This document shows, in pieces, positions 36,301 to 48,400 of a stretch of DNA of 64,000 nucleotides. A model generated the notes under the pieces. It saw only the letters and a list, made by a program, of their open reading frames with translations. It searched no databases and had not been told where the DNA came from. The stretch lies in assembly GCF_000189635.1 (NCBI RefSeq), contig NW_002476567.1, positions 806,001-870,000 on the forward strand. Direction: 5' to 3'. This stretch comes from Tetrahymena thermophila SB210. Taxonomy: Eukaryota; Ciliophora; Oligohymenophorea; Hymenostomatida; Tetrahymenidae. The translations under genes were made by a program, and so were the position numbers. The stretch's first letter is position 1; each line of letters starts with the position of its first letter.

Positions 36301-37902
36301 TCCTGAGCTATTCTTTAAAAGAGGCGATTATGCATGATCTATATGTTTATTAGGACTTTTACTTTATACATTAGCTAATGAATTTCTTTATGTTGGACTT
36401 TCTGATGAATAAAATTGCCTTATTTCTTCTGTCTTACCTAGATATTCAATTGGAGGTTTTAAATATTTTACTTATTCTCTTTGTAATTCTTAATCAGACT
36501 TTTCTTGTAAACTCTTCTCAATAAACTCTTTTATTTTTTTAACCTACTTCTCAAAAATCACTTTTGAGAGTGAGTTCCATTTTTCTTTACTATCTTATTT
36601 CCATAATCTTTGTTCTATTTCACTTCCTTTCACTCTATACAGCGTTCCTCTAGTAGAATCACAAATAACTCGTCTATATAATATAAAAAATGCATTAAGT
36701 AAATGAAATTAACTAGTAATTTATGTTAAAAAAATTTCAATCAATAATAATTGAGGATTTCATATATATTTTCCCTATCAATTTTTAAAATCTTTATGAC
36801 AACAAAACTATTACGCTATCCTCGAAGGTTAGTATGGAGCTTAGTTTTATCCTTCAACTTATTATTAATTAAGATTGCTTATATTTAATTTCCCATGTTG
36901 AGATTAAGGAGCTGAGCTACTCATTTCTTCTATGTATTTAATATAGAAATGGGTATCTTTTAAAATTTATTTATTAAAATATTCGAGCCCAAAAATACTT
37001 TTCTCTACTAGGAAGTCTATATTAAATGTTTTATGTTGCCTTTTTTGCTTAAAATTAGGTACAATTTGCTAGGTTATATCGAAAGATCCTTAGAGCATAA
37101 AAGAACCTTCTTTTACAAAATAAATATCATCTATCTTGCTATCAAAAATATCATAAACAATTTCTCCTCTTTTGAAATTCATTTCGTTAAAATGATAACT
37201 AAAAGTGATAATTTCTCTATATGCGAACTCATCAAAAAAGCTATAGTCTTTTATAAAATTATAACGTTAGTTAATTTATTCCACCGCTTTACTTCCTATT
37301 ATACTCTTGAAATCTTCTTTTTCAAGGTATGCAAATCTGCAGAACTCTGCTGCCTTTATTGTTGCTGTCCTAGTAGTATTATCATTCATTAAAGCAACTT
37401 CTCCAAAGGCTTTTCCTGCGTGAATTGTATTAATTTTTTATTGTTTAAACTTATTAACATTTCCTTTCTCAGGAAGTCGAATTAAAATGTGAACAGATCC
37501 TTAAAGAATAATGTAAAATCTAGTACCTCTCTCACCCTACTCGAAAACAATTTAATCAGCTGCTCGATCCTCATATCTCAAATATCTAACACATGTTTTT
37601 ACCACATCATCTCCGTAATTATTTGAAATATTTTTAAAAAATTCAAACTGTTTACATTATTATTATAAAAATTACAATTGGTATTCAGATCTACTTTCTG
37701 GAATTTCTTTTTTCAATATTCTTAAAAATATTTCAATTTTTTATTCATTTTAAAGTCCTTCCATAATTTACCAATATAAACCATCATTATTCTTGAGTGA
37801 TTAATATGCATCGTAAACTTTCTGTTGCGAAAATGAAGAGAATGTTCTTGATTTATCTAAATCACTTGAGCCTAAGCTGTTTAAAGAAGTGTTATGGTTC
37901 AT
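33382..37902 (-). CDS. Large cyclic-nucleotide-binding-domain protein (1459 aa)
   Basis: Two exons, 37902-36815 and 36673-33382, total 4380 nt. Residues about 88-205 are a cNMP-binding domain: a beta-roll from DQIVFEQGERGTRFYIILQG, then the phosphate-binding cassette FGEVALMNDNTTRTA with the key Glu and Arg178. It could therefore bind cAMP or cGMP. A second, degenerate beta-roll follows (FKRGEIVYDIFDSKIDDIYF, GSFMLQGS) without a clear cassette. From about residue 360 the protein is 1100 residues of Ser/Asn/Gln/Lys-rich sequence with charged helices (KKEKKKKMK-like, KRRKFQRKLEEEQ). No kinase or channel domain is present, so it is not a PKA/PKG catalytic subunit or ion channel. A scaffold or ciliary cNMP sensor is possible. 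The intron donor at GC|GTAATAG is set by phase. Most Gln codons are TAA/TAG, so standard-code ORF finding misses it. Confidence 0.88.
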
Positions 37903-38413
37903 TTTATGAGCATAAGAACTATTTATAATTATATATTTATGCTATTAGGTTTATCTTTTTTGATATGATAATTTATTTTCTAAAATTTTTGATCTTAAAA
38001 CCAGCTTATAAAAAATAATATGAATATTTTACCGTTGATAAACAAATAATCAAACAACTAAATGGATATAATTAATAGAACTATTTTCACACAAAAATAT
38101 AATATGCTTTGAGCTCTAATTTATTTATAATAATAGAATTAGTAAACAAAAATTTTATTATTTATAATAGAATTTGTAAATAAATATATAATTTAAAAAA
38201 GAAAATATTTAATATAATAACATTTTCAATTAAATTCTATTTCTTAATTAAAACTTATTTTAAAAATTGTTATTAATTAGATTGATTGTTATATTTAATA
38301 GATTTCATGATCAAAGCTAATTGTTTTGATTATATTCTAATTCAATTAGTATTTGACTTTCTTTTTGATTATTAATTAATAAAAAAATAAAAAAAATACT
38401 AATTAATTTGAAA
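37903..38413. other. Intergenic region between divergent genes
   Basis: About 510 bp of AT-rich DNA separate the cNMP-binding gene (-) and the kinase gene (+). Both promoters must lie here, but no recognisable motif was found. Confidence 0.6.
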
Positions 38414-39874
38414 ATGGATAACATTGAAGTTTATAAATAGCTAACTTAGCATTTAGAAAATAGAGATACCAATAAAAATCTATTTATAAATAAAAAAATT
38501 GAAACCCTTTAAAAAGAGAATAAAGTGCTCGAGTAATTCTAAGAAATTAAAATAAAGAATGCAAATTATTCAAATAAAATTGATATTATGAAGTCAGAAC
38601 TATCTGAGCTGGGTTATTCAAATTTTAAATATTTAGGAGCTGGGAATTAAGGATGTGTTTTACTTGCTTTAGATAATGCAAATAAATTCAGATACGCTAT
38701 TAAAGGATTCCAGATCAAAGATAAGAGTGGTTAGGTATTTGAAGATGATAGAATAGCCTGTGAAAAAGAAGCAGATTTACTATTAAAAATGAGTGATTAG
38801 CCTAACAACTTAAGGCTTTTCAAAAAATTAGAAGGAGATTTAATGATTTATCTGGTTTTAAATGAATGTAAAGGAACTCTTAAGGATTTAATTTAATAAT
38901 AAGGTGGCAAACTAAATATTTACTCTACAATTAAATACTCTAAAGATATTGCTGAAAATTTATACTATATCCATAAAAATAGATTTATTGTATAAGATAT
39001 TAAACCTGACAATATACTAATAGATTACAATAATAATGCTGTAGTGGCAGATTTCGGAATGGGAAACAAGCTGATTGAAATGGATAATTATTATGCATAA
39101 GATTCATTTTAAGGAAATTCTTTATTTAGCCCTCCAGAAGTATAAAACTTTTATGAGGATTATTATGAATAAATAAACAAAAATAATAGCAAAAAAATTA
39201 AAAACACTCCAAGTAAGAGAGGAGATTGCTTTTCATTTGGATATTTGATGTATTATTTGATATTTGGAGAAAGCAAATTACTATTTTATATCTCATAAAA
39301 AAATAAAGAATTGGAATTTCCTCAATTTTAAGATGACGAAAAAGAATTTCCTTTTAAATTCCAATTAAAGAAACTCATATTGGGATTAACTAGATTCATT
39401 CCTAATGAAAGAACAAAACTACAAGAAGTTTTGATTGCTTTAAAAGGTATGGTTTCTATTATTTTGGATTTAGAATAAAATTTGGATCAAAATATAAATA
39501 TAGAAATGAAAGAGAAAATTTAAAATTTAAATTTAGATTTAGAATTAGTTTAAACATCAAAAACGAGTTTCTTTCCAATCCTCAAAAATGAAAGCGAATA
39601 CTTATAAAATTTCAGCTTAAATGAGTTAAATTAAAGAGAAAATTAAGAACTTAAATAATAAATATAGCTATTAAAAAAATAAATTAACTAAAAAGATTAA
39701 GAAATGAAATAGCAAGAGCTTGATATATTCAAACTAAATTGCTAATTAAATTTTTATAAAGGATTTCCTTCAAATATAAAAAAATTTGGTGTCAGTTCTC
39801 CTAAGAATAAATTACAGAAACCTAATTAAAGAGAAAGTAAAACTCTTTAAGAATTTACAAACTTCAATTCTTGA
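38414..39874 (+). CDS. Protein kinase with altered HRD motif
   Basis: A single exon of 486 aa ends at TGA. After a 65-residue coiled-coil-like leader comes a kinase domain: glycine loop GAGNQGCV, VAIK-type lysine in YAIKGF, alphaC glutamate in CEKEADLL, catalytic loop IVQDIKPDNIL, VADFGMG and PPE (the APE equivalent). The catalytic Asp and the Lys and Asn that follow are kept, but the His-Arg of HRD is Val-Gln. The enzyme could still transfer phosphate, but activation would not use the usual RD arginine. The activation loop is short. The C-terminus after about residue 350 is Gln/Asn/Lys-rich with helices. Group assignment is uncertain; the layout resembles the expanded ciliate-specific kinases. 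Confidence 0.88.
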
Positions 39875-40015
39875 ATTTCAAATTAATAATAATAATTAAA
39901 ATTATTAATAGTAATTTAAATATAAAGTAATATTTTTTCTGCATTAATAATTTAAAATCAAAATTATTTCAAAAATTTTACTTTTAAATAAAAAATTTTA
40001 ATTTAATAAAGCAAA

Positions 40016-40432
40016 ATGTCAGAAAAGGCAGTTAAAATAATAAAATATTATCTATAAAATTTTACGACTTTTTTTATGAATTTAAAGAAATTAAAAATAA
40101 AGTTGTATATAGAAGGTTGTATTAAAAGAATGGTTGGTATTTAAAATTGCATCAAATACGTGTTCAAAAGAGAAGAGTTTTTTTAAATATTCTTAGAATT
40201 CAATAAAATATCTATCTCAATAATTTAATACGTATAAATAGAGATAGATAAAGAAGTTAATTAAATTTTATTCATCAGTATTTATGAATAAGTTATTCAT
40301 TCCTCTCTATTCTAACAAACAAAAATGTAAACAATTATTTATCAAATTAAATCTTTAAATGATAAGAATTTAACAGTTTGTTTATACGAATAGAAAACAT
40401 TTTTTTTCTCAAATTTTTGTTTGAATGAATGA
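40016..40432 (+). CDS. Hypothetical 138-aa protein, low confidence
   Basis: A TGA-free frame opens with MSEKAVKIIKYYLQNF and closes at TGA after 138 codons. It begins 141 bp after the kinase stop, in the same direction. The composition has Lys, Glu, Ile and Gln with helix-like hydrophobic spacing (KMQTIIYQIKSLNDKN), more protein-like than other spacer frames. However, no domain is recognised, and a 139-codon TGA-free run is expected now and then in AT-rich DNA. It might be a small gene, a remnant of a larger one, or chance. Confidence 0.3.
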
Positions 40433-40880
40433 ATATAAATAACAGCATTTATTTTGGTATTTTATTAAGATAATTTTTTTAAATTAGTGAAATAAAGTTG
40501 GCTTGATTATTATGTATGATCTATCTAAAAATTCTAAAATGTCTATAAAAAAATGAAAATAGCTTAGTTTATTTTTATCATTTATATTTGATAAAAAATT
40601 AAATTATTTTCTCATCTTCAAAATAAAAAAAATGTATAAAAAGTGAACTTTTATATATTAGAAATAGACAACCAATAATTAATTGAGAATTTATATTATT
40701 TTAATTAGAAAAAAATAAAATAGCTAATTAAATATATATCGTTTTTAGTAGATATTAGCAAATTAATTATTGGTATATATATTTGATGATTAATTTAAAA
40801 GCTTCTCCTAAGATATTTACAATAATAAATATTTATAAATTAATTAATTAAAAATCCTTTTATTACTTTAAATTTTAAAT
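40433..40880. other. AT-rich spacer
   Basis: No coding frame or structured element is seen. The end next to 40881 presumably contains the CDP-DAG synthase promoter. Confidence 0.6.
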
Positions 40881-42898
40881 ATGAGCTAAGTAACTAATAG
40901 ATCATAAAAGAAATCTCATCAAAAGAGAGATGAAAAATCAGAAGAAGATTCTTCTGATGAAAAAACAGATGACTTCTCTGAGGAGGAACTAGATAAATTA
41001 GTATATATCTTTTGTAGTATTTGATTTAGATGATTAAATTAAATGCTCATTTTATAACAGTAGGAAGCATAAAAGAAAGAAGAAACCCAAAAAACAATGA
41101 GAAACGTACCTATTGCCGTAGCAACTTTAAGCAAGTAAATTAACTAAGGATACCATAAATGAAAAGCAAACAAGGATTCAAATAAAATAATTTTTAATAG
41201 AGATTAATAAGCAATTTGAAAAAAATACAATATAATAAATATAAATTTATTTATAGAGTTTTTTTAACTTCAAGATACTTTATATAAATAAAGCGCTAAA
41301 GTCAGAACTATTTACACTTTGATTATGCTCTTCTGTTTCATCTTAATTGTTTCTGCTGGAGCTTTCTATTGTGCCCTTCTTATTACTACTATCACTGCAG
41401 GTATTTTTGTTATTTAGAATTCATAATAAAAGATGACAAAATAAATAAAGATCAAGTTTGCAATTTATCTTATTCTTAGACAAAATTTCAAAGTAGAGAA
41501 TGAATAAATAAATAAAAATTGAAGCGAAAATTAGAAGAGATTTATTTAAAGAATAATCTACAAAAAAAAAAAATTAATATTTAAATTTCTAATTCAAATT
41601 TGATTTGCAAGCAAAGCACGGAAATGTATTTGGGTTATTTAGTAGCAGTAATTTTAAAAGAAAATGTGAAAAGCATTTTATAATAAATATTAATTTTCTT
41701 CAAGATAGATGCAATATAAACTAATAATATTATATCTCAAAACTAGGTATATTTAGAGAAATTATCAATCTCAAGAGAAAGACATAAAGGGAGTATAAAA
41801 TACCTTTTTTCAATATGATCAACTGGTATTTCTTTTTTGTAGGTGTTTTCTATTTCTATGGAGCATTTTATACCTCAAAGATAAGTGAAGAAACATCTAT
41901 ACCAGATTATGTTAGATCCATTTTAAATTATCACAAATTTGCATCTTTTAGTCTTTGGATTATTGGCTTCTTGGTATTTGTCTTATCACTTACTTAAGGT
42001 TTCTATCGTTATTAATTCAGATTGTTTGGATGGACTCATCTTACTATACTTATAGTTGTAGCTCAAACTTCCGTTATTGTTAGCAATTTATATCAAGGTT
42101 TAGTTTGGTTTATTCTTCCTGCACTCTTAGTTATTAGCAATGATATTTTTGCATACATTTTTGGTAAACTATTTGGTAAAACAAAACTCATTTAGCTCTC
42201 TCCTAATAAAACATGGGAAGGATTTATAGGTGGCTTTTTCAGTTCACTATTCTTCGCTGTTTTGGTATGTTTTATTATTAAAATATGCTTTACATGATAA
42301 TTTCAATATTTATTTAAAATAAGTTCTCTTACATATTCTAAAATGTCCCTTTCTTGATTTGCTAAAATGACATTCAAACAATTACTCCTTTTGTATTCAA
42401 ATCTTGCTAAGTAGATTCTTTCTATATTCCTAGTCCTTTAACTAATTAATTCTTTAGTTAAACATTCCCATTCAATCATATTTAGCTCTCAGAATTCTAA
42501 GTTCACAGTCTTTACTTGAGTTTGTTTGCTTCATTAATTGCACCTTTTGGTGGTTTCTTTGCTTCTGGTTTCAAGAGAGCTCTTAAAGTCAAAGATTTCG
42601 GTACTTCTATTCCAGGACATGGTGGCCTCACAGATCGTATGGATTGTCAACTTTTAATGGTAAAAATTCATCTTAAATTTATTTAAAATAAATAAATTAA
42701 TAAATAAATAACATTCTAAAGGGAACATTTACTTTCTGTTACTTGAACTACATTGTCATAGGATCAGTTGTTAGTGTTATTGCTTCTATTAATTCTAATT
42801 TCAAAAGCTTATCTTTAGATAACTAAGCAAAAGTATTGGAATAACTAAAGAAATCATACGAAGAGAAAATGAATCAAAGCAATTAAATCAAGCTTTGA
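40881..42898 (+). CDS. CDS1: CDP-diacylglycerol synthase (phosphatidate cytidylyltransferase)
   Basis: Six exons: 40881-41000, 41061-41134, 41294-41400, 41747-42264, 42324-42659 and 42722-42898; total 1332 nt and 443 aa. The enzyme makes CDP-diacylglycerol from CTP and phosphatidate in the ER membrane, feeding PI and cardiolipin synthesis. An acidic, soluble N-terminus ([17 protein letters not shown]) precedes membrane helices beginning [14 protein letters not shown]. The rest matches animal CDS1/2 closely: [80 protein letters not shown], and the signature [20 protein letters not shown] with catalytic Asp residues. Exon 3 starts at CGC (41294), not at the AG before 41278, to keep frame. The C-terminus is a short charged helix. 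Confidence 0.95.
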
Positions 42899-43883
42899 TT
42901 GATTAAAAATATTTGAAAAATTTAAAAATCACTGTTATTTATCATAAATTTCATGCATACATGAATCAATTTATAATATAAGTATGTATCTTACATTTTT
43001 AAAAATAATAATGCTTAAATATTATTCATAAAATAGAATGTTTTAAAATCATAGATTTAGCATGATAAAACTTTCAAAAATTATTAAAATTTCCAAATTT
43101 TATTTCATATTTGAAAAACAAACCTAAGTTATTTATTTATTTTGCTTTTTTAAAAATAAAATATCTATTAAAATAAAAAGAATAATATTTAAAAGTTATC
43201 TAAGCTTATTTACTCAATCTGCTTAGCTATCTGCATAAAAAATATAATTTTATCGAATTATCAATATGACTTATTTAACTTATTTATAAATATTTTTCTT
43301 ATTAAAATTTAATATTGACAATTTTTATTTCACTTTTGAAAAACCTATATTTATTATATTGCTTTTTAAAAAATAATTTATAATAAAATACCTATTTAAA
43401 TAAAAATAATAATAAGTTTATTTACTCAATCTGTTTAGCCAATTGCTTAAAAAAATACAATTTTATTAAATTATCAATATGATTTATTTAACTAATTTAG
43501 AGATATTTTTCTTATTAAAATTGGATATATTTATTTCACTTTTGAAAAACAAACCTTAGTTATTTATTTATTTACATTGCTTTTTAAAAATAATTTATAA
43601 TAATATACCTATTTAAATAAAAATAATAATATTTAAAAGTTATTTAAGCTTATTTACTCAATTTGCTTAACTAACTGTATAAAAATATATATAATTTTAT
43701 TTAATTATCGATATGACTGACTTATTTAACTTATGAAGAGATATTTTTCAATAAATTTTTATAGTTTTTATAAAAACAAATTTTCTAAATAAAGAAGAGC
43801 ATTTATTTAATTGCTTCCTAGATTGATAACAATTAATTTTAATATTTTAATAATATTTGTGCAAAATTATTTTTTTTATAAAG
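42899..43883. other. Spacer between convergent genes with tandem array
   Basis: The 3' ends of CDP-DAG synthase (+) and the Cys-cluster gene (-) meet here. The middle is occupied by a three-copy tandem repeat (43101-43757). The flanks are plain AT-rich DNA. Confidence 0.65.
43101..43757. repeat. Three-copy tandem repeat, period 206-225 bp
   Basis: Copies start at about 43101, 43326 and 43532 with TATTTCA followed by TTTGAAAAAC. Each then carries TTATTTATT, GCTTTTTAAAAA, a TTATTTACTCAAT block, TAATTTTAT and TATCAATATGA-like words in the same order. Copies are clearly homologous but have many substitutions and small indels. They are non-coding and lie between two convergent genes. Confidence 0.85.
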
Positions 43884-44609
43884 TCACATTGAAATTCTAC
43901 TGTTTGGTTCTAAATTCTAAGACTAAACTTCAATTTGTTAATCAATATGATTTTCATCCATAAGCTATTACTTTAGGAGTTCTTCTTCTTTTTATCTCTT
44001 TAATTCTGCCTATATCAAATTTTTTAAATAAAATTTATATATCAAACTATTTTTAGTAAAAACGCTAATTTTTATTGTAAATATAAAGTCTGTAATCCCA
44101 GCTAGCTACCAACTTATTTTGATTTTGTCCTTTGAAAATTAAATAATTAAAATTACCATTTTTGTATGATGCTCTTCGATTAACTATAAGAGTCGAGCAT
44201 CTGCAGCGTTATATGAACAGAACTTGCATTAGAAATCACATGAGTGAGAAACATCACGGTGAATAATTGTTTTAACTTCAGTTTCTTCTTTTAGTCTATA
44301 CATTCCTTCACATACTGTGCAGTTAGGAATATTGCAGTATTTTGTATTTTGATTAGGAACAAACTTTTTATTTGAGACTAAGTTGGGTATTATTTTTTCT
44401 TTTACAGTTTTTTTGATTTCTTACTTTTCTACAAAGTTATTTTGATTATATTAAACTTCTCCTACAATCTTTGTATTACAACAAGGACAATTTAAATCAC
44501 CAGCTATATGATTATGAAAACCAGATTTTGGGACTTACTAAAATCCACTTTATACAACATAAGTTGTGGTAGATGTTTGAGATTGGCGAGTCGATGCTTG
44601 CTAAATCAT
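43884..44609 (-). CDS. Small protein with three cysteine clusters, likely zinc-binding
   Basis: Two exons, 44609-44157 and 44009-43884, both in phase, give 192 aa. The first 40 residues are Gln/Ser/Thr-rich. Cysteine groups then appear: LNCPCCNTK, a pair in YCNIPNCTVCEG, and CDFQCKFCSYN after DVSHSC. Together with histidines (HRD, HSC) these could hold two or three zinc ions. The spacing does not match a standard C2H2, RING or PHD finger. The C-terminal exon is a charged Lys/Glu/Gln helix (ELKRQKEEELLKQQL) followed by a Gln/Asn tail. Function is not known. The intron begins GTAATT and includes most of the AT-rich stretch near 44.1 kb. Confidence 0.75.
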
Positions 44610-45439
44610 TTTTTTTTTTCCTATTTCAGTTTTTAAAATGCTTCTAAATTAACTAAACAAAAATTTATTAAATTTTATATATTTTGCTTTAGAAAGATTT
44701 ATATATTAAGCACATATAAATGATTATTGTTTAATTGATCTGAATTAAAAGACACATAACCATACAATTAAATATTTTTATTTAAAAGTTATAAAGTAAC
44801 AACTACGTTTAGTATTCATTTGAAAAGTACATAGAATTATTATAATGATAGAAAATAGCAAAAATTTTAATTTAGAAAGTTTATTAAACCCTTAAGATAC
44901 TTTGTTCTTAAATAATAGTTATATTCTTACTTAGTTTTGTTTAATTAGCAAAAAATTCAGAACATATTTTTTATAATAAAATAACTATTTCTACTTATTT
45001 ATGGCTTATAATTTTAAACTTTTAATTTTCTAAAAATGTAAAGAGATCTTTTTAAAATATTAAATACCATATTTTATTTATTATGTAAATATTTATAACT
45101 TACTTTCTTTGTTGAAAAAAGAAAATAAGATTCTCAGTAATAATCACAATTTTTATAATTTAATAACATAATAATCTGATTTATCAATTTTATTTGAAAT
45201 TAATATTTGTTATTGAGTTGATGGAAAAATTTAATATTTTTTTTTAATTATGTGATAAAAATAAAGCGAATTTATTGAAAAGCTGATTTAAAAAGATAAT
45301 ATTTTTTATTCAAAAATAACATTTCTATATATATAAATGAGTGGACAAAGAAGTTACTTAGATATATTTTTTATTTCAATCTATAAGTAATTTGCAATTA
45401 TTATATAATCATCAAAAATGCAATAAATTTTATTTTTTT
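44610..45439. other. AT-rich spacer
   Basis: Both neighbouring genes are on the minus strand. No coding frame, RNA-like structure or repeat was noticed. Confidence 0.6.
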
Positions 45440-48400
45440 TCAAATTTTCCAACCAGAGCGGATCATATGCTCGAAGTATTAGTCGTCATCGATAGAAGCA
45501 CTAACGTTATTGTAATATTCAACAAATTCATCAACAGTAACAGATTTATCTCTTCCTTTATTGTTGGCAGTCTATATATTGGATAAATTTTTTAGATGAA
45601 TTTTGTTAAAGATATTTCATTAATTCATTACTTGGATTGCATGATGTTGTTCGAATGTGTCTAAGAAATCTCCTAAAACTTCTTCTTCTGTTTTCTTTCT
45701 GTTTCTTACGTCAGGGTGCTTGCTAGCATCGTAAACGCCTATAAATTAAAAATTTTTAGTAATAGTACCAGTAAAGCTGAAAAAAATAAAAAATTAAATA
45801 ATTTGTACCTAAAATATCGTCAACTTCAATAACTCCGTTTCTATTTTTATCTAATTTAGCAAAAACAGCAAGAACTAGATCAAGTCTGAATTTATTCATA
45901 GAACCTCTAACGGCTCTAATGAATTCATCATAATCAATACTTCCTGATCCATCTCTATCGAAAAGCTTGAAGAGTTATGCTACTTATTACTCATTAAGAC
46001 CAACACGGAGATCCTTGCAAACCTTGCTGAATTCATTGAAATTAATTGATCTGTTTCCATCATCATCAATAATTCTGTAGAGTCTTCCTAAGCTCAAAAT
46101 TCCTCTAGTTCCACGAGAAGTTAATTTCTTTCTGAAAGTTTGGAATAATTCTTCACTGTTCAACTAAGAGTAATTACTTTATTATTATTAGCTATATTGG
46201 CTTTACTAGACGGATTAAGTTTCTGATTATTATTATGAGCCTTAGGTTTGAACATTTCTGCCAGCACGTTTAACTCTTTCATCCTACTCTTCAACAACAG
46301 GATTAGATTATCCGTGAGAGGATTATGGACGCCAGTTATATCCAGGCCATGAAGGGTTACCAGCTGGTTAAGAGTAAACAGCTGATTTTTATAAGTTCAA
46401 ATTACTAGTATTTCCAGTCTTAGGACGTAAGCTAGTAGAGTAATCAGTAGGGGCATTAGAAGTTCCGAAAGGTGCATTTTAGGTAGTCTTAGATCTGAAT
46501 TCTTAAGGTCCACCTATTTTAAAAAATTTTTTTAGATAAAAAAAATGGTTTGAAAAAATTAATTTTTATTACCAACTCTGTATTCTTGATTTTTGTAGTT
46601 AGCAGGAGCGTATTACTAATATTAGGAGGGATTGTCTTGATAGAGCTATTTTTTTTGGTCATTAAAAAAGACATAAATTAAAATGATTGAAAAATTTTCA
46701 ATTGATAATTAAAAAGTTGAATTAAATAATAAATAATTAATTAATTACTCTATATGCATTGACTATCATTAATTCAAAGTATTAGTCGTTATCAATATTA
46801 GCAGAAACATTGTTGTAATATTCGTGGAATTCTTCTCTAGAAACTTTTTGATCTCTCATACCAACCTAATTGAATAAATTGGATGTAAGATATAAAATGA
46901 AAAATTAATTATTAATGTTTTAGATTTTTACCTTCAAATGGTGGTGGAGTTCAAAAGTTTCAAGGAATTCACCTAAAACTTCATCTTCAGTTTTTTTACC
47001 ACTTCTAACATCAGGGTGATTTTTAGCACTATAAACTCCCTTAATATCGTTGACAGTTAAAGTACCATCTTTATTCTTATCAATCTTGTTAAAGGCTTAA
47101 TCAACTAAACCTCTACGGAAATCATTCATTTCTCCTTGTAAGTTTCTAACTAGTTCATCTATTTCGATGACTCCGTTACCATTCATATCAATGTATTAGA
47201 AGAGGGCTTACATTTCTTCATCAGTAAGATTCATCTTGTAGTCATTCATGGCCTTTCTGAACTCAGGATAGCTGATGCACTTATCAAAGTTATCATCCAT
47301 TATCTAAATATAATTTTAAAATGAATAAATATGTGAAACTAAAGATAGAATATACTCTGAATTGACGTTAGATTCCAAGTAATCCGCTAGTGCCTCTGGT
47401 TTTTAGTTTATTTCTAACTTTGGTCATTAAATCTCTGACATCACTATGAATAAAAAAATGAGAATATTAATGCATTATTCTTGCAAATGTTAAAAAGAGT
47501 TTATAATTAATATTACAATGTAACAGACTATTAAGGACGCTAGTTGTTGTAATTTTGTTGAGAGAATAAAGGCTATTGTTATTGATTTCCAGATCTCTTG
47601 ACTTTTTCTTCTTATTCGTAGTTATTTCTCTAATAGCTTTAAGGAGGAGTTTGCTATTAGCTTTAAACACCACTGCGGACGCTCTTTTAAGGAGTTTGTT
47701 ATTGTTCTTGTTATCTAATAGAATAAGGAGTGTGTTAATTAGAAGGTTGGTCAAACTTTTATCTGTAAGCAGATTATAAATTTTAATTTTATTGAGAGTT
47801 AGAAGCCCATCCTTTAGTGTTCCAATTTTTATTTGCACCTTCGTTCATTCTCCAAGCATTGTTCATCATTAACTCGAAGTAATCATCTCTATCAATTGAT
47901 GCACTGATAAAGGTGTAATAGTCTTCAAATTCTTAAGGAGTAATTTAGTTATCTCTGATACCTCTAAAGCCAACATAAGTTTCAAAAGTGCTTATGAATT
48001 CAAGCAATACTGATTCTTCAGTTCTCTTTCCACTTCTAACATCAGGATGGAACTTTGCGTTATAAGTACCTATTAAATAATAAATGAAAATAATTAAATT
48101 TCTATTTCTATATTTAATGTATGTAAGTACCTTTGATGTCATTAATGTCAACAATACCAGAACCATCTTTGTCAAGAATGGCAAAAGCTTATTAAACCAA
48201 TTTTCTACGGCTTTGACTCATAGGACCTCTAATTCCTAGCAAGAATTCATCATAATTAATAACATTATCTCTATTTCTATCAAAGTAGTCAAATACATCT
48301 TAAATTTCTTATTCTGATAATTCTACTCTGAAATCCTTAACGGCCTTTGTAAACTCTTAAATATCTAATGTTCTAGAGTTATCATCATCAAATATCTATT

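Noticed and set aside
46640-46679. ATG at 46679 as the start of a separate EF-hand gene
   Set aside because: Its frame does not match the EF-hand frame. An AAATAG acceptor before 46645 joins in phase with the exon ending at 46749, so this is an internal intron of one long gene.
47467-47838. Opposing standard-code frames near 47.5-47.8 kb
   Set aside because: The correct minus-strand frame encodes the Gln/Pro/Tyr-rich linker between EF-hand units; the others are shadows created by ignoring TAA/TAG = Gln.
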